NCBI RefSeq assembly: GCF_001718195.1
Contig: NZ_MCNV01000004.1
Span: 248,001-312,000 of the forward strand
Length of the DNA: 64,000 nt
Origin: Paraburkholderia nodosa
GTDB taxonomy: Bacteria > Pseudomonadota > Gammaproteobacteria > Burkholderiales > Burkholderiaceae
Direction of reading: 5' to 3'
This document shows positions 45,942-55,597 of this stretch, one piece after another. The position numbers were made by a program, and so were the translations under genes. The notes under the pieces were generated by a model. It saw nothing but the letters and a program-made list of their open reading frames with translations, was not told the origin of the DNA and searched no databases. How positions within the stretch are numbered: position 1 is the stretch's first letter; every line of letters starts with the position of its first letter.

Positions 45942-46343
45942 CTACTGCGGTTTGGACACTTTCAGCTCGTTCGTTACGTAGACCACGCCGTCGAGGCCGT
46001 GGACCACGCTTTCGGCCTTGTCGCGCTGCGCCTCGTCGGGGACGGTGCCCGTGAGCGTGACGGCGCCGCGCTGGGTGGTGACGTGCACGTCGCTGGAGTT
46101 CACGCCGTCTGCGGCCATCAGCGCGGCCTTTGCGTGGGCGGTGATGAACGTATCGCTTGCCTCGCCGCCGTAACCCGGATTGCCCCCCGCGAGATTGTGC
46201 GGCGGCAACTGATTGGGCCGCGCGGCGGCCCGAGACTCGCCGCTGTCAGCCTGTGGGCTACTCTGGGAAAGCGCTAACTGCGTGCCGAGCACGGCACAGA
46301 GGCCGACGAGGCCCGCGCGCAAGGCGCATTGCAACGGGTACAT
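45942..46343 (-). CDS. BON-domain protein, exported
   Basis: Protein of 133 residues. Signal peptide region ends in ALSQS; a low-complexity linker follows, then one BON domain ([40 protein letters not shown]) ending [13 protein letters not shown] proteins of the OsmY type bind phospholipids or stabilise the periplasm under osmotic or oxidative stress. The ATG at 46343 begins the signal peptide; the frame 20 codons earlier lacks one. Confidence 0.9.
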   Translation of the reverse strand: MYPLQCALRAGLVGLCAVLGTQLALSQSSPQADSGESRAAARPNQLPPHNLAGGNPGYGGEASDTFITAHAKAALMAADGVNSSDVHVTTQRGAVTLTGTVPDEAQRDKAESVVHGLDGVVYVTNELKVSKPQ

Positions 46344-46497
46344 GGCAGCCTCCTTCACTTTGAGAGCCACAACTTGCCTGCCGCAACAGGCGTGCCGCAG
46401 CACTCAGTGCGTCCCGAGGCACGCATCGCTCTCGCAAAAGCCGGTTCGGGCACAGCCGGTGCGCATAGGCGGGGAGACCTTTTCAAAGGAGCCGGCA

Positions 46498-46659
46498 ATG
46501 CTTTACTACGCGATCGTTTTCTTCGTGATAGCCATCATCGCGGCTGTGTTCGGGTTTGGCGGGATTGCGGCGGGCGCCGCGAGCATCGCCAAGATTCTGT
46601 TCGTCATCTTCGTGATTCTCTTTCTGGCGAGCTTGCTATTTGGCATCACGAGGCGATAA
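46498..46659 (+). CDS. DUF1328 small membrane protein
   Basis: A 53-residue protein with two hydrophobic helices ([39 protein letters not shown]), matching the DUF1328/YtjA pattern of tiny inner-membrane proteins that are common in stress-induced loci. An aaaggag site lies 8-9 bases before the ATG. The long open frame to 46213 upstream is not protein-like. Confidence 0.9.
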   Translation: MLYYAIVFFVIAIIAAVFGFGGIAAGAASIAKILFVIFVILFLASLLFGITRR

Positions 46660-46731
46660 ACATTCCCCGGCGGCGGTCAAGGCGCCACTTCGCCTGGGCA
46701 TGCATGATGCGCGCGCCGGGGAGAAAGCGGC

Positions 46732-47751
46732 ATGGAACCGTTGAAAATCGTGGTCATAGCCGCTTCGCGCGACGGTTTTTCTGCGCTGCGTACGCTCGCG
46801 GCCGGGCTCCCTGGCGATTTGCCGGCCGCCGTGTGCGTGGTTTTGCATATTGGCCGCCACAAAAGTACGCTGCCCGAACTGATGTCGCGCAGCGGTCCAC
46901 TGCCAGCCGCCCACGCCGCCGATGGCGAAGTGATACAGGCGGGCCGGATTTACGTGGCGCCGCCCGACCGGCATCTGATCGTCGAGAAAGGGCGCCTTCG
47001 GCTCTCCGATGGCGCAGCCGAGAACTTCTCGCGGCCCGCCGCCGATCCCTTGTTTCGCAGCGCCGCCATGGCGTACGGCAGCAAGGTGGTCGGCGTCGTG
47101 CTGAGCGGCGATCTCGACGATGGCTCAGCGGGCCTCGCAGCGATTCGCGCGTGTGGCGGCGCGTGTCTCGTGCAGGATCCGCAGGAATGCGAAGCGTCGT
47201 CCATGCCTGCAGCGGCCCTGCGCGCGGTAGACGGCGCGGCGACGGTGGCCGGCATTCAGGACATGGCTGCCGCGATCGGCGACGCCGTGCGTGCGGCGCC
47301 ATTGGCTACCCTGGCTAAGGAGCGTGCCATGAAAGCGGGCTCGCAAACTGAAGAGGAGGCGCGTGTGGCCGCGCGCGGGTTCGTTTCGCCCGAAGAACTC
47401 GACAACGTCGGCGAACGCACAGCCCTCACATGCCCCGAGTGCGGCGGTACGCTCTGGCAGATAAAGAACGCGCGTCCACGCCGTTACCGTTGCCATACGG
47501 GTCACGCGTTTTCGGAGATGTCGCTGGAGGAGGGCATCGTCAGTCAGGTGGAGCGCGCACTGTGGACCGCGGCGCGCTCCGTCAGGGAGCACCTGGTGTA
47601 CGCCCGCGAACGCAAGGACTGGGCTCAGCGTTCCGGCGACAGCGACTTCCTCGTAGTCGAAAGCGCGCGCGTGGCGAGGGCGCAGGAACTCGAAGCCATC
47701 ATGCTTGAAGCGCTACGCGCGGTGGCGCGTACATCCGGCGTGAGCGGCTAG
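46732..47751 (+). CDS. CheB-type methylesterase without receiver domain, zinc-ribbon tail
   Basis: Protein of 339 residues. The CheB catalytic domain starts at residue 1 with Ser12 (AASRDG in place of the usual ASTGG), His39 (VVLHIGRH) and Asp130 (LSGDLDDGSAGL), spaced as in the CheB triad. There is no receiver domain, so activity is not phospho-regulated in the classical way. The C-terminus carries a metal-binding motif (LTCPECGG, then RRYRCHTGHAFS) and a helical end. No chemotaxis genes are adjacent. The group is seen in stress gene clusters rather than in che operons. Confidence 0.85.
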   Translation: MEPLKIVVIAASRDGFSALRTLAAGLPGDLPAAVCVVLHIGRHKSTLPELMSRSGPLPAAHAADGEVIQAGRIYVAPPDRHLIVEKGRLRLSDGAAENFSRPAADPLFRSAAMAYGSKVVGVVLSGDLDDGSAGLAAIRACGGACLVQDPQECEASSMPAAALRAVDGAATVAGIQDMAAAIGDAVRAAPLATLAKERAMKAGSQTEEEARVAARGFVSPEELDNVGERTALTCPECGGTLWQIKNARPRRYRCHTGHAFSEMSLEEGIVSQVERALWTAARSVREHLVYARERKDWAQRSGDSDFLVVESARVARAQELEAIMLEALRAVARTSGVSG

Positions 47752-47799
47752 GACGCGTCGAGCAGATTGGTCGGCAGGCAATTCAGGAGTCCATCGATC

Positions 47800-48087
47800 A
47801 TGAAAATCACCTTTCCCGAAGGACCGGTCGAGTACGACACGGAGGAGCTCGCGCTAACCTTTGTTGCCGTGGCGGATTCCGTCCCTGTGGACTGTGCCAT
47901 TACGGCCGAAGCGCTGGAAGACCGCTTCGGCGCGAGATCGCTGCGCGAGCCCGATCTGCGCCAGGCATTTCACCGCAACCGCGACGCAATCGAAGCGGCG
48001 GCCGCCCGCCTCATCGAAGAGACGGACGGCAAGCCCGTGATGCTGCACAGCGGCTATTTGCGCATGTACGGCACCGGCAGGCACTGA
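47800..48087 (+). CDS. DUF1488-family protein
   Basis: A 95-residue protein: ITFPEGPVEYDTEELALTFV, then CAITAEALEDRFGA and a helical end (LRQAFHRNRDAIEAAAARLI). This matches DUF1488, small proteins of unknown role common in Burkholderiaceae. The ATG at 47800 is preceded by a caggag sequence. It follows the CheB-like gene by 48 bases and is convergent with transketolase. Confidence 0.8.
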   Translation: MKITFPEGPVEYDTEELALTFVAVADSVPVDCAITAEALEDRFGARSLREPDLRQAFHRNRDAIEAAAARLIEETDGKPVMLHSGYLRMYGTGRH

Positions 48088-48096
48088 CTACTCGTA

Positions 48097-50214
48097 CTAC
48101 TCGCTCGCGCCAGCCTTGCAGCGCGCAATCTGCTTCTTCGCCTCTTCGACCACGCGCTCCGGCGTGAAGCCGAATTTGGTCTTCAGCGCCTTGAGCGGCG
48201 CGGAGGCGCCGAACGTGTGCATCACGATCTGCGAGCCGAAGCGGCCGACGTAGCGGTCCCAGCCGAGCGTCGCCGCCTGCTCCACGGCCACGCGTGCATG
48301 GATGTGCGGAGGCAGCACCGACTCGCGGTACGCCTCGTCCTCCAGTTCGAACACGTCCCATGACGGCATTGAGACCACGCGCGCTGCGATGCCCTCCTGT
48401 TTCAGCGTCTCATAGGCGGCAATGCAAAGCGAAACTTCGCTGCCCGTGGCGAGCAGCAGGACTTCGGGCTGCTTGCCGTCGGGTGCGTCGGCTAGCACGT
48501 ATGCGCCGCGCCGCACGCCTTCCGCGCTCGCATATTTTTTGCGGTCGACGGTGGGCAGCGGCTGGCGCGACAAGACCAGGCAGGCCGGTTCGCGCGAACG
48601 TGCGAGCGCTACGCGCCAGGACTCGGCGACTTCGTTGGCGTCGGCGGGGCGCAGCGTGAGCAGGCCCGGCACAGCGCGCAGCGAGGCGAGCTGTTCGATC
48701 GGCTGGTGCGTGGGTCCGTCTTCGCCGAGGCCGATCGAATCGTGCGTGAACACGAAAACGACGGGCAGCTCCATGATTGCGGCGAGCCGGATCGGTGGCT
48801 TCATGTAGTCGCTGAAAATCAGGAACGTCGACGCGAACGGCCGTAAGCCCGAAAGCGCGAGGCCATTGGAGACCGCGCCCATGCCATGTTCGCGAATGCC
48901 GAAGTGCAGGTTGCGGCCGTCGTAGTGATCGCGCTCGAAGCTGCCCGCACCTTCGAACTTGAGATTGGTTTTGGTCGAGGGCGCGAGGTCGGCGGCGCCG
49001 CCGATCATCCACGGCACGCGTTGCGCAATGGCGTTGAGCACCTTGCCCGACGACTCGCGCGTGGCCATGCCCTTTTCGTCGGCCTCGAAGGTGGGAATAT
49101 CGGCGTCCCAGCCGTCGGGCAGCTTGCCGTCGAGCATCAAGCTCAGTTCCTTCGCTAGCTCCGGGTAGCGCTTCGCGTAGTCGTCGTAGCGTTGCTTCCA
49201 TCCTTCGTGCTCTGCCTTGCCACGCGCGCCCATGCCTTGCGCGAAACGTTCGTACACGCCATCGGGTACGAGGAAATGCGCGTCCTCGGGCCAGCCGTAC
49301 GCGCGCTTGGCGAGGCGCACCTCGTCCTCGCCCAGCGCCTCGCCGTGCGCCGCCGCCGTGTCCTGCCGGTTCGGCGCGCCCCAGCCGATGATGCTCTTCA
49401 CCACGATGAGCGTCGGCTTGTCGGTCACGGCCTGCGCTTTTTCGATGGCGGCTTCGATGGCATTCGTGTCGTTCGCGTCGTCCACGTGCAGCGTGTTCCA
49501 GTGGTAGCCGCGAAAGCGCGCTTCGACATCGTCGCTATAGGCGAGGTCGGTATGGCCCTCGATCGTGATGCGGTTGCTATCGTAGAACCAGATCAAATTC
49601 GACAGACCCAGATGGCCCGCGAGCGAAGCCGCTTCATGCGAGACGCCTTCCATCATGTCGCCGTCGCCGCACACCGTGTAGACGCGGTAGTCGAAGATCC
49701 TGGCGTCCGGGCGATTGAAGTGCTGCTCGAGCCAGCGCCCGGCCATGGCCATGCCCACGCTGTTGCCGAGCCCCTGGCCGAGCGGCCCGGTGGTCGTCTC
49801 GATACCTGTCGTCATGCGATATTCCGGGTGCCCCGGCGTCACGCTGTCGATCTGGCGGAAGTGTTTGATATCGTCGAGCGAAACCGCGGGCTTGTCCGTG
49901 AGCTTGCCATTTTCATCGATGGCCTGCACGCCCGCGAGGTGCAGCAGCGAGTACAGCAGCATTGAAGCGTGGCCGTTCGAGAGCACGAAGCGGTCGCGAT
50001 TGGGCCATAGCGGCGCGGCAGGGTCGTAACGCAGATGATGCTGCCAGATCTGGTACGCAAGCGGCGCGAGCGCCATGGGCGTGCCGGGGTGGCCGGAATT
50101 GGCCTTTTGCACGGCGTCCATCGACAGGGTTCGGATCGTGTCGATGACGAGGCGGTCGAGATCGGATGGGTCGGCTTTCGTGGGCCTGGCATTCGACGAT
50201 GAGTTCGATGACAT
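48097..50214 (-). CDS. tkt: Transketolase
   Basis: Thiamine diphosphate enzyme of the pentose phosphate/Calvin pathways moving two-carbon ketol units between sugars. 705 residues, slightly long because of a Ser/Asn-rich N-terminus. Landmarks: KANSGHPGTPMALAPLAYQI, the thiamine-binding GDGDMMEGVSHEAASLAGHL, and in the second domain FTHDSIGLGEDGPTHQPIEQ. The ATG at 50214 is the better of two starts 11 codons apart. It is not beside gapdh or pgk, so it may be a second, accessory copy. Confidence 0.95.
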   Translation of the reverse strand: MSSNSSSNARPTKADPSDLDRLVIDTIRTLSMDAVQKANSGHPGTPMALAPLAYQIWQHHLRYDPAAPLWPNRDRFVLSNGHASMLLYSLLHLAGVQAIDENGKLTDKPAVSLDDIKHFRQIDSVTPGHPEYRMTTGIETTTGPLGQGLGNSVGMAMAGRWLEQHFNRPDARIFDYRVYTVCGDGDMMEGVSHEAASLAGHLGLSNLIWFYDSNRITIEGHTDLAYSDDVEARFRGYHWNTLHVDDANDTNAIEAAIEKAQAVTDKPTLIVVKSIIGWGAPNRQDTAAAHGEALGEDEVRLAKRAYGWPEDAHFLVPDGVYERFAQGMGARGKAEHEGWKQRYDDYAKRYPELAKELSLMLDGKLPDGWDADIPTFEADEKGMATRESSGKVLNAIAQRVPWMIGGAADLAPSTKTNLKFEGAGSFERDHYDGRNLHFGIREHGMGAVSNGLALSGLRPFASTFLIFSDYMKPPIRLAAIMELPVVFVFTHDSIGLGEDGPTHQPIEQLASLRAVPGLLTLRPADANEVAESWRVALARSREPACLVLSRQPLPTVDRKKYASAEGVRRGAYVLADAPDGKQPEVLLLATGSEVSLCIAAYETLKQEGIAARVVSMPSWDVFELEDEAYRESVLPPHIHARVAVEQAATLGWDRYVGRFGSQIVMHTFGASAPLKALKTKFGFTPERVVEEAKKQIARCKAGASE

Positions 50215-50394
50215 GAGCGGAGACTCCTCGGCAGGGGCGCACTGCAACCGGGCGGCAGCGCGCGAAGGGATGGACGCGCAAACGCGGTGCCAGCCAACGC
50301 ATGGCGGTTTGCACCGTACTCTGGATCGCGTCAGGAACCGATGGGCATAGCCTTTGCGGATTGAGACTACTCCTCTTTCCGATTACCGGCCCCG

Positions 50395-51420
50395 ATGCGC
50401 ACCACATCACAACGCAAAATTGCTCTCATCACCGGTGCGGGCGCGGGCGTGGGCCGCGCCGCTGCGCAAGCGTTCGCGCGAGCGGGCTACGACGTCGCGC
50501 TGCTGTCGCGCGAACCCGAACGGCTCGCGCGGGCCGCTGCGCAATTACAGGCAGCCTACAGTGTGCGCGCGCTCGCGGTGCCCACCGACGTCGCCGACGC
50601 ACAAGCCGTCGAAGCAGCCGCGGCGCGGGTCGAGCGCGAACTGGGCGACATCGACGTCTGGGTGAACGTCGCCATGGCGACCATTTTTGCGCCGCTCTCG
50701 TCGATCTCGCCGCACGACTTCGAGCGTGCGACCCAGGTGACGTATCTCGGCCAGGTGTACGGCACGATGGCGGCGCTCGCGCGCATGCGCACGCGCAATC
50801 GCGGCGCGATCGTCAACGTGGGGTCGGCGCTCGCCTCGCGCGCAATCCCGCTGCAATCTGCGTATTGCGGCGCGAAGTTCGCGGTGCGCGGCTTTACCGA
50901 CGCCGTGCGATCGGAGCTGATTCACGATGGCCTCGACGTGCACATCTCGCTGGTCGATCTGCCCGCCATCAACACCCCGCAGTTCGACTGGGCAGCCAAC
51001 CGTACCGGGCAGGAGGCGCGGCCCGTTGCGCCCGTGTATGAGCCCGAAGTCGCCGCGCGCGCCATTCTGTTTGCTGCGCAACATCGGCGGCGCACGCTCT
51101 GGCTGGGCTGGTCCACGGTGCGCGCGATCATTGCCGACCTGATTGCGCCGGGACTGCTCGACCGCTATCTCGCGCATGCAGGGTATCGCGGACAATTGAC
51201 GGGCCACCCGCGCGCGCCCGACGTGCCCGACAACCTGCATGCACCCGTGCCGGGCGAGATCGGCGCGCACGGCCGCTTCGATCGCGAAGCGCGCAATGGC
51301 GGCGCGCCGCTCTTCACCGAACGCCATGTGCATGCGTTGATGGGCGGTGTGGCGATGGGTGTCTTTGGCGTGGCGATGGCATTCGCACGTTTGCGCAGGC
51401 AGGCGCGCTCACGCAGGTAA
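50395..51420 (+). CDS. SDR-family oxidoreductase with C-terminal extension
   Basis: Protein of 341 residues. The first 250 are a classical SDR (ALITGAGAGVGRAAAQAFAR, VNVAMATIFAPLSSISP, VGSALASRAI, AYCGAKFAVRGF with YxxxK). The C-terminal 90 residues extend beyond the usual domain and end in a hydrophobic helix (LMGGVAMGVFGVAMAFARL) that may anchor it to the membrane. It follows the divergent transketolase and precedes an SDR remnant. Confidence 0.88.
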   Translation: MRTTSQRKIALITGAGAGVGRAAAQAFARAGYDVALLSREPERLARAAAQLQAAYSVRALAVPTDVADAQAVEAAAARVERELGDIDVWVNVAMATIFAPLSSISPHDFERATQVTYLGQVYGTMAALARMRTRNRGAIVNVGSALASRAIPLQSAYCGAKFAVRGFTDAVRSELIHDGLDVHISLVDLPAINTPQFDWAANRTGQEARPVAPVYEPEVAARAILFAAQHRRRTLWLGWSTVRAIIADLIAPGLLDRYLAHAGYRGQLTGHPRAPDVPDNLHAPVPGEIGAHGRFDREARNGGAPLFTERHVHALMGGVAMGVFGVAMAFARLRRQARSRR

Positions 51421-51462
51421 TCGTTTCGCTGGCGCACGCTTGCCGCTCACGTTCGGCACGCA

Positions 51463-51673
51463 GGATGCGCATGCGCGCTGGTGCACCTCACCGACGTACG
51501 CGACGGCGCATCGGTGCAAGTGCTCATCGACGCTACGGTCGCGCGTTTCGGGCGCTTCGACGTGCTATATCGCGGGCGTAATCGTGTTTCTCGCGAGCGA
51601 AGACGCGCGCTTCATCACCGGTGCGAATATTCCCGTGGATGGCGGGTCGAGCGCTTCGAACGGGCAGCCGCGG
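51463..51673 (+). pseudogene. Remnant of a second SDR gene
   Basis: Two in-family pieces in different frames. One frame reads VHLTDVRDGASVQVLIDATV and ARFGRFDVLY, the middle of an SDR before the NNAG motif. At about 51565 the homology shifts one frame and jumps to the SDR C-terminus (AGVIVFLASEDARFITGANI, PVDGGSSASNGQP). About 120 residues including the catalytic YxxxK are missing and there is no start. A deletion remnant. Confidence 0.7.
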
Positions 51674-51749
51674 CAGGCGCGAGGGCGCGCTTTGCAAGGC
51701 ACGCGTTCTGCGCGCTTCGTAGTCGCATCGACAATACAAGGAGCCTGCC

Positions 51750-52052
51750 ATGAACAGCACGCTGGACCCCGACAACGATCTTCCCGACTCCATGCCGCCG
51801 GGGCACGACACGGGCTCGCTGGGCCCGGGCGATTCATCCGATTCCGGCAGCGACACCCAGGGCGCGAAGCGCCACGAATTCGACCGCGACACGGAACTCG
51901 ACAATCATGCGCTCGAAGCGGGCGAAGACGAAGCGCAGAGCGACACCGATAGGGCGGGCACGGGCGAACGCGCCGCGGCAGACGGCGACGAATCGCTGGA
52001 GCCCGACGGCGACGTGCATCCGGATCGCATCGACGATCTGGGCGATGTTTAA
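51750..52052 (+). CDS. Small acidic hydrophilic protein, unknown function
   Basis: A 100-residue protein rich in Asp, Glu and Gly with no hydrophobic segment, probably intrinsically disordered (PPGHDTGSLGPGDSSDSGSD; HALEAGEDEAQSDTDRAGTG). A caaggag site lies seven bases before the ATG. It is not recognised beyond a general resemblance to short stress-associated acidic proteins seen in this family. Confidence 0.65.
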   Translation: MNSTLDPDNDLPDSMPPGHDTGSLGPGDSSDSGSDTQGAKRHEFDRDTELDNHALEAGEDEAQSDTDRAGTGERAAADGDESLEPDGDVHPDRIDDLGDV

Positions 52053-52358
52053 ACAGGTGGGCGCCCGCGATATTGCTGTCGTGCCAGGCGCCCGCACTTC
52101 TACCACATGTGTCGCCGCAGCACGGCCACTGTTACCGATGCGCCGTGTCCTTTCCGCCAGATCGGCGGCATAAATTTCCGCACTTTCACTCACTATCACG
52201 CCGCAGTTGATTCGGTGTGCGAAGTCATGCGATGCTCTCGTTGCCCGGGACCCAGCGATGCCATTGCGCATCCAGCCGGACCCGCACGCCGCAAACAAAC
52301 GGCGTGAACGGGCCGGTGCGAAGAGACCAGCGAAGTGCCCCAACACCAAGGAGGCAAC
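52053..52358. other. Intergenic stretch with nothing recognised
   Basis: About 305 bases between the acidic protein and the trehalase. I see no convincing gene, repeat or strong hairpin. The 3' end presumably holds the trehalase promoter; an aaggagg site (52349-52355) precedes its ATG. Confidence 0.4.
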
Positions 52359-54053
52359 ATGAGCACGCAGCTGCAGTCTCGCATCCACGCCGCATCGCCA
52401 AACGATGCGCATCGCATTCAAGCCAGCTTACAGTCACTCCCGCCCCGAAAGTCGCCGCAGCGTTCCCGCACTGCGATCAGCGCGGCCAGTATCGCGACGC
52501 TTTTGCTCGCCTGTGCAAACTGTTTTGCCGACACCCAGGTAGGCGCGCCGCTGCCGCCTGCGCCCGATATTCTGTACGGCGATCTGTTCGTGGCGGTGCA
52601 GACCGCTCAGATCTTCCCCGACCAGAAGACCTTCGTCGATTCGACGCCGAACACGGACCCCGCAACCATCGTTCAGCTCTACGAAACGCAGAAGAACCAA
52701 CCCGGCTTCTCGTTGCAGAATTTCGTAAATCAATACTTCACGCCGCCGCCGGACCAGAGCATCACGCCGCCTGCGGGGCAGACCCTGCGCCAGCATATCG
52801 ACTGGCTCTGGACCGGGCTCACGCGCACGACCACGTCGGCGCCCGACAACAGCTCGCTCGTGCCGCTGCCGAAGCCCTATGTCGTGCCGGGCGGGCGCTT
52901 CCGGGAGGGCTATTATTGGGACACGTACTTCACGATGCTCGGGCTTCAGGAGTCGGGCCATGAAGATCTCGTCGACGACATGCTCGACAACTTCGCGTAC
53001 ATGATCAACACCTTCGGCCATATCCCGAACGGCAATCGCACCTATTATCTGAGCCGCTCGCAACCGCCGTTCTATTCGTACATGGTGGAACTCGCGGCGC
53101 AAAAGGAAGGCAACAGCGTGTACCAGAAGTACCTGCCCGCGCTGCGTAAGGAGTACGCGTACTGGATGCAGGGTGCGAGCAGCACGCCGCGTGGGCAAGC
53201 CACGCGCAATGTGGTCGTGCTGCGCGACGGCATGGTGCTCAACCGTTACTGGGACGAACTCGACACGCCGCGCGACGAGTCGTATATCGAAGACGTCCAG
53301 ACCGCGCAGCAGGCCACGGGCCGCCCCGCCAACGCGGTCTACCGCGACCTGCGCGCCACCGCCGAAAGCGGCTGGGACTTCAGCTCTCGCTGGTTCGGCG
53401 ACAACCAGAACCTCTGGACGGTGCGCACCACGTCGATCATTCCGGTCGACCTGAACAGCCTCCTGTTCCATCTGGAAACGACGATCGTGCGCGCCTGCAC
53501 AGTCGCGCGCGATTTCGGCTGTGTGGGGCAGTTCGCCGGCTACGCCGCGCGCCGCGCCGAAGGCATCAACCGGTACCTCTGGAACAACAAGGGCTACTAC
53601 GGCGACTACGACTGGCAACTCGGCAAATCGCGCGACAACCAGACACCGGCGATGATGTATCCGCTGATGGCAGGGGTGGCGTGGCCCGAGCGCGCGAAGA
53701 AGACGGCGCAGACGATGCAGAACGTGCTGCTCCAGCAGGGCGGCCTCGCCACGTCGACCTACAACACCGGCCAGCAATGGGATGCGCCGAACGGCTGGGC
53801 GCCGCTGCACTGGATCGCCATCCAGGGCCTCAAGCAATACGGGCGCAGCGATCTCGCGCAGCCAGTCGGCACGCGTTTTCTTGCCGACGTCGAGAACGTC
53901 TATAACACGCAGCAAAAGCTCGTCGAGAAATATATCGTCGAGGGCGCAGGTGAAGGCGGCGGCGGGGGCGGCGAATACCCGTTGCAGGACGGCTTTGGCT
54001 GGACCAACGGCGTGACGCTGATGCTGCTCGATATGTACGGGGGCGGTCAGTAA
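52359..54053 (+). CDS. treA: Periplasmic alpha,alpha-trehalase
   Basis: Glycoside hydrolase family 37 enzyme of 564 residues splitting trehalose into two glucose units. An N-terminal basic leader followed by a hydrophobic segment ([19 protein letters not shown]) indicates export. Trehalase signatures are intact: [15 protein letters not shown], the catalytic acid Asp in [23 protein letters not shown], and the catalytic base Glu in [19 protein letters not shown] strong aaggagg site precedes the ATG. It is monocistronic. Confidence 0.96.
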   Translation: MSTQLQSRIHAASPNDAHRIQASLQSLPPRKSPQRSRTAISAASIATLLLACANCFADTQVGAPLPPAPDILYGDLFVAVQTAQIFPDQKTFVDSTPNTDPATIVQLYETQKNQPGFSLQNFVNQYFTPPPDQSITPPAGQTLRQHIDWLWTGLTRTTTSAPDNSSLVPLPKPYVVPGGRFREGYYWDTYFTMLGLQESGHEDLVDDMLDNFAYMINTFGHIPNGNRTYYLSRSQPPFYSYMVELAAQKEGNSVYQKYLPALRKEYAYWMQGASSTPRGQATRNVVVLRDGMVLNRYWDELDTPRDESYIEDVQTAQQATGRPANAVYRDLRATAESGWDFSSRWFGDNQNLWTVRTTSIIPVDLNSLLFHLETTIVRACTVARDFGCVGQFAGYAARRAEGINRYLWNNKGYYGDYDWQLGKSRDNQTPAMMYPLMAGVAWPERAKKTAQTMQNVLLQQGGLATSTYNTGQQWDAPNGWAPLHWIAIQGLKQYGRSDLAQPVGTRFLADVENVYNTQQKLVEKYIVEGAGEGGGGGGEYPLQDGFGWTNGVTLMLLDMYGGGQ

Positions 54054-54282
54054 GTATGAGAGCGGACCGCTTCCGGCGCGGCTACGTTGCGGTCCGTTTT
54101 AGTTTCGTTCCAGGCAATGCGATCGGAAGTCCGAAGTCCTGTCTTTCGCCGGCAGAGAACTGCGTGATTTGCCGCTGTGCGTAAAGTGCGAGCGCCGGCG
54201 CTGCGGTTCCAATGCGCGTGAGCGACATCTGCGGAAGGTGCTTTTTGCCCACGAAGAAGAGACCAGTCAGGCAGTCGTCTTC

Positions 54283-54411
54283 TTGCGGATCGATCCGATC
54301 GGGGCGCGAGTCCAGATCGAACAGACGCCTGACGCGCGGCAGAAGCTGCGCCACGACCGACATCAGCGACATCGGCAAGGTGACTTCGAGCGCGTAGCGG
54401 ATTCTGGCCAG
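54283..54411 (-). pseudogene. AlkA-like DNA glycosylase remnant
   Basis: Inside a 528-base gap the minus strand reads ALEVTLPMSLMSVVAQLLPR then VRRLFDLDSRPDRIDPQ, the conserved segment before the catalytic domain of AlkA-type 3-methyladenine glycosylases. The surrounding sequence does not continue the family, so this is a fragment of about 43 codons left from a deleted gene. The rest of the gap (54054-54282 and 54412-54581) shows nothing I can name. Confidence 0.5.
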
Positions 54412-54581
54412 ATTTGGACATAAGTATTCGGGCCCTGAGCGCCGGTCTGCGACTTGTGCAGCCGTATGTCTTAACAGCGCCTTTATGACTCGAACGGATT
54501 AACGTATCGGATTTGCTTCGTTGTCAGCCGGTGGCCGGATCACGTAGATTGAAGCTGTTGCTTACCTGAAAGGCATGCTGC

Positions 54582-55481
54582 GTGACTACCACCGCGACAT
54601 TTACCGCTTCTGCGGCGTCGAACGCGTCCCACCGCTTCGACATTCTTCCCTTGAGTGCACCGCTCGGCGCGGAAGTGGTCGGCCTCGATCTCGCAGAGCC
54701 GCTGTCGCGCGAAGATTTCGCGCGCATTCATCGCGCGCACCTCGATCACCATGTGTTGGTGTTTCGCGACCAACGCATCACGCCGGAGCAGCAGGTCGAA
54801 TTCAGCCGCCGCTTCGGGCCGTTGCAGATCCACGTGCTGCATCAGTTCGCGCTGGCGGGCCACCCGGAGGTGCTGATCGTCTCGAACATCGTGGAGAACG
54901 GCAAGCCCATCGGCCTTGGCGACGCGGGACACTTCTGGCATTCCGATCTTTCGTACAAGGAGAAGCCGAGCCTCGGCTCGCTGCTGCATGCACAGGAGCT
55001 GCCGGCAGAGGGCGGCGACACGCTGTTCGCCAACATGCATCTCGCATGGGACACGCTGCCTGCGCATTTGCGCAGCGCCGTCGAGGGGCGGCGCGCCGAG
55101 CATACCTATCTCGCGCGCTATGCGGAACTCCAGGCGCGCAGCCCGTGGCGGCCGAACCTGACAGCGGAACAGATCGCGCAGGTCAAGCCCGTTGTCCATC
55201 CCGTCGTGCGTACGCACCCGGAAACGGGCCGCAAGGCGCTGTTCGTGAGCGAGCACTTCACGACGCGCATCGTCGATCTACCGGAAGACGAAAGCCGCGC
55301 GCTACTCGACGCGCTGTTCGCACACAGCGTGCGTGCGGAGCATTGCTACCGGCACGAATGGCGCGAGCACGATCTCGTGTTCTGGGACAACCGCTCGCTC
55401 ATGCACCTCGCGGCGGGCACGCCCGATCATCTGCGCCGTAAGCTCTATCGCACCACTATCGAAGGCGACACGCCGTTTTGA
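54582..55481 (+). CDS. TauD/TfdA-family Fe(II)/2-oxoglutarate dioxygenase
   Basis: Oxygenase of 299 residues. The iron ligands are in FWHSDLSYKEKPS (HxD) and the distal histidine in DLVFWDNRSLMHLAAG; the 2-oxoglutarate-binding arginine follows in RKLYRTTIEGD. Similar proteins hydroxylate taurine, alkyl sulfates or phenoxyacetates; the substrate here is unknown. Start is the GTG at 54582. Confidence 0.92.
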   Translation: MTTTATFTASAASNASHRFDILPLSAPLGAEVVGLDLAEPLSREDFARIHRAHLDHHVLVFRDQRITPEQQVEFSRRFGPLQIHVLHQFALAGHPEVLIVSNIVENGKPIGLGDAGHFWHSDLSYKEKPSLGSLLHAQELPAEGGDTLFANMHLAWDTLPAHLRSAVEGRRAEHTYLARYAELQARSPWRPNLTAEQIAQVKPVVHPVVRTHPETGRKALFVSEHFTTRIVDLPEDESRALLDALFAHSVRAEHCYRHEWREHDLVFWDNRSLMHLAAGTPDHLRRKLYRTTIEGDTPF

Positions 55482-55597
55482 CGCGCCAGATACAGCACAG
55501 AAGAATAGCGAATCCATCGTATGTCGTGGGTGCCGGGCTCGCTCGAACGGCCGCGCTATGCGCAGCGGCCCGCCTCTGCACGAACCGCGCGGCACAT

